Source: Bacteroidales bacterium
GTDB taxonomy: Bacteria > Bacteroidota > Bacteroidia > Bacteroidales > UBA932
Reading direction: 5' to 3'
Assembly (NCBI GenBank): GCA_017617475.1
Contig: JAFZWC010000086.1
Span: 1-12,485, forward strand
DNA: 12,485 nucleotides
The position numbers and the translations under genes are program-made. The first letter of the stretch is position 1; the number at the start of each line of letters is the position of its first letter. This document shows, in pieces, positions 1 to 6,039 of the stretch. Below the pieces are notes generated by a model that did not search any database, was not told the DNA's origin, and saw only the letters and a list, made by a program, of their open reading frames with translations.

Positions 1-539
1 ATGCCTTCAATGACGCCGGGGCCCTTGAACTCGTGGATCACTTCCTCGATACGCTCGCCGGAAACGCCCTCGAAGACCAGCTTGGCCACACCGGGCTCGG
101 TGGTCTGGATTTCCACGTCACGGTACACGTCACCGTAAGCGTGACGGGCGATGGTGATGGGCTTCTTCCAGAACTTCACGGCAGGGTGGATGGAAGGGAT
201 GGTGATGGGTGTACGGAACACGGTGCCGTCCAGCATGGCGCGGATGGTGCCGTTCGGGCTCTTCCACATCTGGTGCAGGTTGTACTCGCTCATACGCTGC
301 ACATTGGGGGTGATGGTGGCGCACTTGACGGCTACACCCAGACGCTTGGTGGCATTGGCCGAGTCAATGGTCACCTGGTCAGAGGTCTTGTCGCGATACG
401 GCAGGCCCAGGTCATAATACTCAGTTTTGAGGTCAACGAAGGGCAGGATGAGCTCGTCCTTGATCATTTTCCAGAGAATTCTGGTCATTTCGTCGCCGTC
501 CATCTCCACGAGCGGCGTGGTCATTTTGATTTTTTCCAT
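1..539 (-). CDS. icd: NADP-dependent isocitrate dehydrogenase, type II (5' part; runs off window)
   Basis: Cytoplasmic oxidative decarboxylation of isocitrate to 2-oxoglutarate with NADP. Only the first 179 residues are in the window; the rest lies beyond base 1. The translation starts [20 protein letters not shown] and continues with [24 protein letters not shown] and [11 protein letters not shown]. These match the eukaryote-like (homodimeric, IDH1/IDH2-type) family, including the threonine, serine and arginines that bind isocitrate and the catalytic tyrosine in GDVYRD. The catalytic lysine of the second half is outside the window. ATG 539 is chosen; ATG 524 (MTTPLVEM) is a possible alternative, and no clear Shine-Dalgarno separates them. 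The gene follows acn by 39 bp, and that gap is mostly a palindromic repeat. In Bacteroides acn, icd and gltA are neighbours, so gltA may follow off the left edge (inference). Confidence 0.93.
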   Translation of the reverse strand, partial: MEKIKMTTPLVEMDGDEMTRILWKMIKDELILPFVDLKTEYYDLGLPYRDKTSDQVTIDSANATKRLGVAVKCATITPNVQRMSEYNLHQMWKSPNGTIRAMLDGTVFRTPITIPSIHPAVKFWKKPITIARHAYGDVYRDVEIQTTEPGVAKLVFEGVSGERIEEVIHEFKGPGVIEG

Positions 540-551
540 AATATTATAAAC

Positions 552-580
552 TTGTCATTTCGAGCGAAGTCGAGAAATCT
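552..580 (-). repeat. Palindromic repeat family C, copy 2 (acn-icd gap)
   Basis: A 29-bp copy of the repeat also found at 2911-2939, in the same orientation. On the plus strand the stem is ATTTC...GAAAT (557-561 with 574-578), where the other copy has ATCCC...GGGAT. The stem therefore differs by two compensatory base-pair changes. The remaining difference is one base in the loop. The repeat overlaps the TAG stop of acn by two bases and fills most of the acn-icd spacer. Similar short repeats are common between genes in Bacteroidota and other bacteria, from memory. Confidence 0.75.
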
Positions 581-2816
581 ATTTCCTATTTTTATAATAA
601 TTCATCAGGCAGCCGTCGGCGAGAATCTGACGCTCGTCTTCGGTGAGGTTCTGGAAGTAAAGGGTAATGGGCGTGGAGCGGCCGTCACGGGTAATGACGC
701 GGGCCTCAATCTGCTCGGCGCCACCCAGGATAGCGGCACGGATGCCGGGCACGAACACGTAGTCCCCCACTTCGAAATTGAACGGAGTGCTCTTGTCAAT
801 GGTGAAGGGAACGATACCCCAGTTGATGCAGTTGGAGCGATAGCGCTTGGTGGCGTACTCGTAGCAGATGTTGGCGTCGCCGCCCAGCACCTTCTGGCAG
901 GAAGCGGCCTGCTCGCGGGCGCTGCCGTCACCGGGCTTGTTGGCAAATACGCAGGAGCCGAAGGAGGTGGACTCGGCCGAAGTACCGGCCACAGCCAGGG
1001 CCTTCTTCAGGTCTTCGGTGAGTTCGCCGGCGCGGCGGGCACGGTCGTCGGCCTGGATGCGCTTGCTGCGGCCCACATACTCGGGAACGCGGCGGCTAAG
1101 GGCGAATTCGCTGAGCTTCAGCGGGTTAGAACGGTAACTGGAGGTTTCGCCGGAAGGGATAAGCTCGTCCGTAGTGGTCACGGGGTCGTGGATCACGGCT
1201 GCCAGTTCCACCAGCATATTCTCCTGCATGGCGGGCATCACGGGCCAGTCCTTGATGTTGGGACCGTAGCGGAGTTCCTGGCTCAGATCGGCCTTGCCGA
1301 AGCCGTTGTAGATGCGCTTCTCGTAAATGCGGCCGTCAAACTGGTAAGGCTTGTGGGTGTCTTCGTATTCCACATCCGTAGCAGCGGTGATGACGCCGCC
1401 GTTGGCTGCGGTGGCAGCGATGGAACGGGCATCCATCAGGGCCACCATGGAAATCTGTCCCTGACCGGGCTTGGAGCCTTCGCGGTTGGGGAAGTTGCGG
1501 GTGGTGTGGCGGATACTCAGGCCGTTGTTGGACGGCACGTCGCCGGCACCGAAGCAAGGGCCGCAGAAGGCGGGCTTAATGACTACACCGGCCTCCAGGA
1601 GCTCTTCGGCAATGTGATTGCGCGTGGTAGCCAGATACACAGGCGTGCTCTGGGGATAGGCGCTCATGGTGAAGTAATCATTGCCGATGGATTTGCCCTT
1701 CAGGATGGTGGCAGCCTCGGAGAGGTTGTCGTAGGTACCGCCGGAGCAGCCGGCGATGATGCCCTGATCGGCATATACCTTACCGTTCCTGATCTTGGAC
1801 ATCAGGTCCGGATGCACCTTGTCGCCGAAGCGCTTGATGGTGTCTTCCTCGATGGCTTTGAGCACCTTCTCGGGATTGGCCTGCAACTCGTGGATGCTCA
1901 CCGCGTTGGACGGGTGATAAGGCAGGGCGATCATGCTCTCCTGCTGGCTAAGGTCGATGGTAATCATGGAATCGTACCAGGCCACCTGACCGGGCTTCAG
2001 CTCCTTGAAGGCGCTGGGCCGATTATGCATCTCGAAGTATTTCTTAACCTCTTCGTCGGTGATCCAGATAGAGGAGAGGCAGGTGGTCTCGGTGGTCATC
2101 ACGTCGATTCCGTTGCGGAAGTCGATGGGCAGGTTGGCCACGCCGGGGCCGGCGAACTCCAGCACCTTGTTCTTCACGAAACCGCTCTCGAACACGGCCT
2201 TCACCAGGGAAATGGCCACATCGTGAGGGCCGATACCCCGCTTGGGCTTGCCTTCCAGCCACACCAGCACCACCTCGGGAGCCTTGATATCCCAGGTGTT
2301 TTCCAGCAGCTGCTTCACCAGCTCGCCGCCGCCTTCACCAACACCCATATTACCCAGGGAACCGTAACGGGTATGGGAGTCGGAACCCAGGATCATGTTG
2401 CCGCAAGCGGTAAGGGCTTCACGGGCATACTGGTGAATAACCGCCTGATTGGCAGGCACATAGATACCGCCATACTTCTTGGCAGCGGAGAGGCCGAACA
2501 CGTGGTCGTCCTCATTGATGGTGCCGCCCACCGCGCACAGGGAATTGTGGCAGTTGGTCATGGCGTAAGGCAGCGGGAACTTCTCCAGTCCGCTGGCGCG
2601 GGCCGTCTGGATAATACCCACATAGGTAATGTCGTGCGAAACCATGGCGTCAAAACGGATGCGAAGGTCCTTGCCTTTGGATCCGTCTACGTCGTGCTTG
2701 CGCAGGATCTGGTAAGTAATGGTGTTTTCACGGGCCTCGTCCTTGCCGAGAGCCGCTTCCTTGGCGATGGTCTTTCCATCGAGGAGATAAACTCCATTCG
2801 GGTTAAGTGTAATCAT
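579..2816 (-). CDS. acn: Aconitate hydratase (aconitase)
   Basis: Interconverts citrate and isocitrate via cis-aconitate with a [4Fe-4S] cluster in the cytoplasm. The 745-residue product is the usual length for the mitochondrial-type aconitases of Bacteroidales. The three cluster cysteines are visible: C357 in GCSGGTYD, and C418 and C421 in AFCGPCFGAGD. Other family motifs are GSDSHTRYGSLG (144-155), HTTRNFPNREGS (437-448) and the C-terminal swivel-domain active-site segment PGDGSAREQ (628-636; S632 and R634). ATG 2816 is chosen over an in-frame ATG at 2903 because MITLNPNGVY begins the conserved sequence. It also overlaps the citCG stop as ATGA, suggesting translational coupling. The stop TAG borders a family C repeat. 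The reading frame is intact and carries none of the palindromic insertions seen in the gene before it. Confidence 0.96.
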   Translation of the reverse strand: MITLNPNGVYLLDGKTIAKEAALGKDEARENTITYQILRKHDVDGSKGKDLRIRFDAMVSHDITYVGIIQTARASGLEKFPLPYAMTNCHNSLCAVGGTINEDDHVFGLSAAKKYGGIYVPANQAVIHQYAREALTACGNMILGSDSHTRYGSLGNMGVGEGGGELVKQLLENTWDIKAPEVVLVWLEGKPKRGIGPHDVAISLVKAVFESGFVKNKVLEFAGPGVANLPIDFRNGIDVMTTETTCLSSIWITDEEVKKYFEMHNRPSAFKELKPGQVAWYDSMITIDLSQQESMIALPYHPSNAVSIHELQANPEKVLKAIEEDTIKRFGDKVHPDLMSKIRNGKVYADQGIIAGCSGGTYDNLSEAATILKGKSIGNDYFTMSAYPQSTPVYLATTRNHIAEELLEAGVVIKPAFCGPCFGAGDVPSNNGLSIRHTTRNFPNREGSKPGQGQISMVALMDARSIAATAANGGVITAATDVEYEDTHKPYQFDGRIYEKRIYNGFGKADLSQELRYGPNIKDWPVMPAMQENMLVELAAVIHDPVTTTDELIPSGETSSYRSNPLKLSEFALSRRVPEYVGRSKRIQADDRARRAGELTEDLKKALAVAGTSAESTSFGSCVFANKPGDGSAREQAASCQKVLGGDANICYEYATKRYRSNCINWGIVPFTIDKSTPFNFEVGDYVFVPGIRAAILGGAEQIEARVITRDGRSTPITLYFQNLTEDERQILADGCLMNYYKNRK

Positions 2817-4645
2817 GATATGATTGAATGTATAAATATTGTCAATGCCAGCATATCCGCCGCTCCGCCCGGCGAAATCCCCTCCGCCGCATACCGTTCG
2901 CACAGTTCTTTTGTCATCCCGAGCGCAGTCGAGGGATCTCTTCCGGCCATCTCCTTCGCCTCCTCTTTCACTTGCCGGGCGCGTTCTGCGCCGGCTCTCT
3001 TAATCACACACGTATCGTCCAGCGTGCTCATAATCCGCAGGAGCAGTTTCAGTAGGAAGGAAGTGTCCCTTCCTTCCGCTATTAATAGGGCCGATGCTCC
3101 AGGAAGGGACACTTCCTTCCTATAGTACGGCAACCAGTCTTCAAACAGCTGTTTGTAACCACCCAGTGCATTCTGCATGGCAGCGCGTGGAGGCAAGTTA
3201 TTGATTGACTGATTAATAGCATAAATCCCCTGGGCAGTTTTGCCTATGGATAATTGCAGAAGTTCCTCAGTGTGAGCGCCTTGTGCCCACGCATTGAGGG
3301 TCAGCCCCATGCAGAAAATGGCCCCGCGGTGCGTGTTCACCCCGCCGGTGGCCTTCATCATAGCCTCTTCGGCCTCGATGCCCAGCAGGCGCAGTTCCTC
3401 TGCCGAAGATGCTTTGGCCATGCGCGGCCAGAAAGGCCGAAGCGCCTGAATTCCCGAGAGCATCGTTCCGTAATCCATGTCCTTGTGGGCACCGTTGGAA
3501 TCGGGCCCCACCAGGCCAGGCTTGCCGGGCGTATCCAGCTCCAGCCGGAGCGCCCTGTCGGCCAGCACTGCCAGAAAATACGGCCACGTTGTCTCCGGAC
3601 AAAGGGCCGCTGCCTTGCGCATACTCCCCTCCTCCAGTGCCTTCCGGACGGAAGAGGCCGAAATACTAGCGGAAGAAAATTGGTTTTTCGCAAAGCCTTG
3701 CGAAAAATAATTTTCTTCCGGCAGTTGACCGGCAGATGCCATCAGTCGAGGCACTTCCACCACGCAAGGGAGCTCCTCTTTCATGATAGTGTTATAGTGG
3801 TTCGTGAGGGCGTCGTCGGGCTCAGTGCCCACGAAGCGGACTTCGGCGTTAAGCGCCGGAGCTATATGGCGCTGGAACAGGTCAAGGTCCAGCCGGATAT
3901 GCGTTTCAGCTGCGTCAGAAAGGTCTTTCAGAAAATACGTAGGAAAAGTAGCCGCCGATATCTGATAGTCACTACCTTCCAGTACAGTTATCTTACAAGC
4001 AGAGGAAAATTGGTTTTTCGCAAAGCCTTGCGAAAAATAATTTTCCTCTGCAAATTCTATCATTTGTTTTCTTTCCTCGTAAGAGAAAAGTTGGACATCT
4101 TCTTTGACCGGGATTACGTAGAGCGTATCCACCTGCTTGGAAGCCTGTTCCAGGAGATAACGGTGGCCCAGCGTGAAGGGATTCGCGTTCATGACCACCA
4201 CCCCGCATCGGCCTTCCTTCCGCTTGGAACGAAGATATGCGCAATAGCGCTCCAATCCCCTGCCGTTCTCCATAAGAATAGCCTTGGGGGCCGATGCCAG
4301 CACATGGAAACCCAGGCTCTCGAAAATAGCCCGGTTCTCCGGCTTGGTAAACAACTTGAGCTCAGAAATGCCCCGCGTTGCCGCCAGGGAAATAAGATGC
4401 GACACCAGCGGTGCAACAAGACCCTCAGAACGGGCCTGTTCCGCTACGGCTATGCATTTAATAATGTCTTTCCGGATACCGGCTCCGGCCAAGATGTTGC
4501 CGGACTCGTTTTCAATGGCACAATAAACATCCAAATCTTCCATCCGGAGACCATTCTCTCCGAGGAAGCGCTCCACTCTCTGGCGGAAGAAAGGGCTGCT
4601 CATGGGCAGCTCCTGTATGTTGTGCTCTATATAGCTTTGCATCAT
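2813..4645 (-). CDS. citC-citG: CitC-CitG fusion: citrate lyase ligase / triphosphoribosyl-dephospho-CoA synthase, with four in-frame palindromic insertions
   Basis: A 610-residue maturation enzyme for citrate lyase. Residues about 15-140 form a GNAT-like domain (IIKCIAVAEQARSEGL). Residues about 146-358 are the CitC nucleotidyltransferase domain (VMNANPFTLGHRYL, GSDYQISAATFPTYFLKD, FVGTEP, ISASSVR at 328-334). CitC acetylates the CitD prosthetic group using acetate and ATP. Residues about 366-608 are CitG (LDTPGKPGLV, NGAHKDMD, GGVNTHRGAIF, TLDDT, ISPGGAADML), which makes the 2'-(5''-triphosphoribosyl)-3'-dephospho-CoA precursor. Known fusions I recall join CitX to CitG, so a C-G order is less usual. 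Four repeats interrupt it: family A at residues 199-216 and 309-326, family B at 508-531, family C at 569-579. All are in frame without stops. ATG 4645 is followed directly by ATG 4642; either could be used. The stop overlaps acn as ATGA. Whether both activities survive is unknown. Confidence 0.88.
   Translation of the reverse strand: MMQSYIEHNIQELPMSSPFFRQRVERFLGENGLRMEDLDVYCAIENESGNILAGAGIRKDIIKCIAVAEQARSEGLVAPLVSHLISLAATRGISELKLFTKPENRAIFESLGFHVLASAPKAILMENGRGLERYCAYLRSKRKEGRCGVVVMNANPFTLGHRYLLEQASKQVDTLYVIPVKEDVQLFSYEERKQMIEFAEENYFSQGFAKNQFSSACKITVLEGSDYQISAATFPTYFLKDLSDAAETHIRLDLDLFQRHIAPALNAEVRFVGTEPDDALTNHYNTIMKEELPCVVEVPRLMASAGQLPEENYFSQGFAKNQFSSASISASSVRKALEEGSMRKAAALCPETTWPYFLAVLADRALRLELDTPGKPGLVGPDSNGAHKDMDYGTMLSGIQALRPFWPRMAKASSAEELRLLGIEAEEAMMKATGGVNTHRGAIFCMGLTLNAWAQGAHTEELLQLSIGKTAQGIYAINQSINNLPPRAAMQNALGGYKQLFEDWLPYYRKEVSLPGASALLIAEGRDTSFLLKLLLRIMSTLDDTCVIKRAGAERARQVKEEAKEMAGRDPSTALGMTKELCERYAAEGISPGGAADMLALTIFIHSIIS
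2911..2939 (-). repeat. Palindromic repeat family C, copy 1 (inside citG domain)
   Basis: A 29-bp repeat, 24 of 29 bases identical to 552-580 in the same orientation. The stem is ATCCC (2916-2920) with GGGAT (2933-2937), extended by CGA/TCG with a bulged A. Read in the citCG frame it encodes RDPSTALGMTK (residues 569-579), between KEEAKEM and LCERYAAEGISPGG of CitG. Peptides like DPSTALGMT turn up in many predicted proteins where this sort of repeat lies in a coding region (from memory). Confidence 0.78.
3053..3122 (-). repeat. Palindromic repeat family B: perfect 22-bp inverted repeat inside citG domain
   Basis: Bases 3053-3074 are the exact reverse complement of 3101-3122, a 22-bp perfect inverted repeat around a 26-base spacer. 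Each arm also contains a small hairpin of its own (AAGGAAG, 5-base loop, CTTCCTT), and the spacer contains the palindrome CTATTAATAG. In the citCG frame the element encodes residues about 508-531, with RKEVSLP from one arm and GRDTSFL from the other. It lies between CitG segments DWLPYY and LLLRIMSTLDDT and is open throughout. Confidence 0.9.
3670..3720 (-). repeat. Palindromic repeat family A, copy 1 (inside citC domain)
   Basis: A 51-bp hairpin element. Outer arms are 12-bp perfect complements (3670-3681 CGGAAGAAAATT with 3709-3720). A GG/T internal loop follows, then a 10-bp inner stem (3684-3693 with 3698-3707) and the loop AGCC. In the citCG frame it encodes EENYFSQGFAKNQFSS, just before the ISASSVR motif. 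The inner 39 bp are identical to copy 2. Confidence 0.93.
4000..4050 (-). repeat. Palindromic repeat family A, copy 2 (inside citC domain)
   Basis: A 51-bp hairpin with arms CAGAGGAAAATT (4000-4011) and its exact complement (4039-4050); the pair G3999-C4051 extends it. Compared with copy 1 the arm differs at two base pairs, both compensated on the other side. It encodes EENYFSQGFAKNQFSS (residues 200-215), between ERKQMIEFA and the ITVLEGSDY segment of CitC. Confidence 0.93.
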
Positions 4646-4695
4646 CCAACAGGCTTTCCAATACTCCCGGTTCCGCCTGTTAGGGAATCACACTG

Positions 4696-4726
4696 CGAAG
4701 GTAATACTTTATAATCGATTTCCCAA
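4696..4726 (-). promoter_or_regulatory. Putative promoter for citCG-acn-icd
   Basis: On the minus strand TACCTTCG (4696-4703) resembles the Bacteroidota -7 element TAnnTTTG. TTGG (4723-4726) lies 19 bases upstream as a -33-like element. It falls in the 105-bp gap between citX and citCG, the only sizeable gap inside the cit-acn-icd run apart from the repeat-filled acn-icd spacer. One mismatch in each box; not proven. Confidence 0.42.
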
Positions 4727-4750
4727 GAAAGAAGAGCAATTTGTAAGCAA

Positions 4751-5293
4751 TTACAAATACTCTTCCAGCATTTGCCCTATGCGTTCCAGCAATTCGCTTA
4801 CAGTATGCGTCCTGGCCCGCATGCAATAGCGCACCTCATTCCCGCAGAGAAGGCATTTCCGGGGCTCCAGGCCTATATCGACTCTAGAAAGGCTGATGAC
4901 CGAAGAAAATTGGTTTTTCGGGCTACCGCACGAAAAATAATTTTCTTCGGCCCTTTGAACCAAAACGTCTATATCCATTAGCCGGCCCAGCGGATGCGTG
5001 TCTTCTATTTGGCAGGCTTTCCTTTTAGCGTCCTGGCTGGGTAAGGAAACCACAAAGTATGCTTCATAACCCGTTTCTAAATCACGAAGCTCTTCATACT
5101 CAGGCAGAAAGGCCTCCCGTATAGCTTCTACACCGGCCTTGGCAATAGCCAGCGACGTAGCATTCCGTTTTTCGGGGCCCGGAAGCTGAACCGTCAGACA
5201 CAGCAGCGTACCGGCCGGAAAGGCCTCCAACAGTTGCCGTTGCCTTTCCACCCGCCGGTCCCGGCTCTCAAGAAGTTGTTCCAGCGTTATCAT
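4751..5293 (-). CDS. citX: CitX, apo-citrate lyase phosphoribosyl-dephospho-CoA transferase, with an in-frame palindromic insertion
   Basis: Transfers the phosphoribosyl-dephospho-CoA prosthetic group made by CitG onto the serine of the acyl carrier CitD. The 180-residue product shows CitX landmarks: LLESRDRRVERQ (7-18), LTVQLPGPEK (33-42), HPLGRLMDIDVL (100-111), RKCLLC (145-150) and ARTHTVSELL (160-169). Between MDIDVL and EPRKCLLC it carries the family A peptide EENYFSCGSPKNQFSS (116-131). Against the E. coli CitX sequence as I remember it, this makes the loop about 17 residues longer, the coding length of the 51-bp repeat. The N-terminus begins nearer the SRDRR motif than in E. coli, so total length is similar. 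ATG 5293 lies 2 bp after the stop of the DUF3108 gene. The stop TAA is followed by a 105-bp gap to citCG. Confidence 0.92.
   Translation of the reverse strand: MITLEQLLESRDRRVERQRQLLEAFPAGTLLCLTVQLPGPEKRNATSLAIAKAGVEAIREAFLPEYEELRDLETGYEAYFVVSLPSQDAKRKACQIEDTHPLGRLMDIDVLVQRAEENYFSCGSPKNQFSSVISLSRVDIGLEPRKCLLCGNEVRYCMRARTHTVSELLERIGQMLEEYL
4900..4950 (-). repeat. Palindromic repeat family A, copy 3 (inside citX)
   Basis: A 51-bp hairpin with arms CCGAAGAAAATT (4900-4911) and its exact complement (4939-4950), the same GG/T internal loop, and inner stem TTTTTCG/CGAAAAA. The ten apical bases (4921-4930) differ from the other two copies but the length is kept. It encodes EENYFSCGSPKNQFSS in the citX frame, in the same codon phase as the two citC copies. 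Confidence 0.93.
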
Positions 5294-5295
5294 AC

Positions 5296-6033
5296 TTAGC
5301 GGACCAGACTTGCTGCCATCACTCCATTTTTGAGCGGCACCGTGAGCAGAAGCACCTGCTGCGCATCATCGGCCGAAATCCACACGTGAACGGCCTTTCC
5401 GCTCATATCTTCCATAAGTCCCCGGTCAGTGAAATCGATAAAAAACCGATGCGTGGTTACACCCGGAATCTTCTCTGTATCAAGACCTTCGTAATTAATC
5501 AAAACAGGAGCCACCGTCCTGGGCATAACCAGTTGAACCGGAAAGGAATCCCCTGTATTGAGGACCGAAAGGTTCAAACCCTGCATATAGTAGAGGAACA
5601 TCGCCAGGTCCATGGAGTTGTCTTCCAGTGAAAAATCCCTCTCAAGGGTTTCCTGCTCCGAAACCGTCTTGGCTTCCAGTCGCCCGGATTGATAGTTATA
5701 AAGGACATAGAAGTTAACTTCTTTTCCTTTTTTCTTAGTGGGGGCATAGGTGTACAAGGGCTTGTGGCCCTCCTTGGTAAGATAGAGGGATACGCGGTAT
5801 TCTTCGGCCATAAACAGGCGGAAAAAGGGCGTTGCCCTTACGCTGATCCGTGAAAGCTTTACCGCTTTCCCGTTCCACTCGCCATCTGAAATAACAAAGG
5901 AGGCGTTGGCCACTTTCGTGTCAACAACGCCCCACTTATAACGTACTTCGTAACGGCTTTCACCGTCCGATAAAGGAGCCGGGACCGCACTGGGTGCCAA
6001 CAGAAGCAGCAGCATCAATACGAGTCCCGGCAT
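5296..6033 (-). CDS. DUF3108-like exported protein of unknown function
   Basis: A 245-residue protein with a hydrophobic N-terminus (PGLVLMLLLLLAPSAVPA) that reads as a signal peptide, probably cleaved near residue 19, so the product is likely periplasmic or envelope-associated. The mature part has features of the DUF3108 family: YEVRYKWGVVDTKVANASF near the N-terminus, a TPFFRLF segment, DNSMDLAMFLYYMQGLNL in the middle and a beta-rich C-terminal half. The family has no firm biochemical function known to me. It sits between citF (6 bp) and citX (2 bp), inside a citrate lyase operon where no such gene is part of the usual set. Co-transcription is therefore very likely, but a role in citrate metabolism is only a guess. 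The start is ATG 6033, which gives the complete signal peptide although it lacks positive charges at the very start. Confidence 0.8.
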   Translation of the reverse strand: MPGLVLMLLLLLAPSAVPAPLSDGESRYEVRYKWGVVDTKVANASFVISDGEWNGKAVKLSRISVRATPFFRLFMAEEYRVSLYLTKEGHKPLYTYAPTKKKGKEVNFYVLYNYQSGRLEAKTVSEQETLERDFSLEDNSMDLAMFLYYMQGLNLSVLNTGDSFPVQLVMPRTVAPVLINYEGLDTEKIPGVTTHRFFIDFTDRGLMEDMSGKAVHVWISADDAQQVLLLTVPLKNGVMAASLVR

Positions 6034-6039
6034 ACCTGA

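Noticed and set aside
2817..2903. Upstream start for aconitase adding 29 residues
   Set aside because: The extra part is the end of citCG in another frame; MITLNPNG with ATGA overlap fits the family.
33..3125. Very long plus-strand open frame (1030 codons)
   Set aside because: Antisense to acn, icd and the citG part of citCG, all with clear family motifs. It arises from GC-rich codon use and shows no recognisable motif.
3254..4714. Plus-strand open frame of 486 codons
   Set aside because: Antisense shadow of citCG. Its repeated KLVFRKALRKIIF is simply the other strand of the palindromic element.
4739..4758. Inverted repeat ATTTGTAA/TTACAAAT at the citX stop
   Set aside because: Short, AT-rich and without a T tract on the minus strand; not a convincing terminator.
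3670..4950. CRISPR-like reading of the repeated family A copies
   Set aside because: Three copies spaced by 279 and 849 bp, within coding sequence, with no regular spacers and no cas genes.
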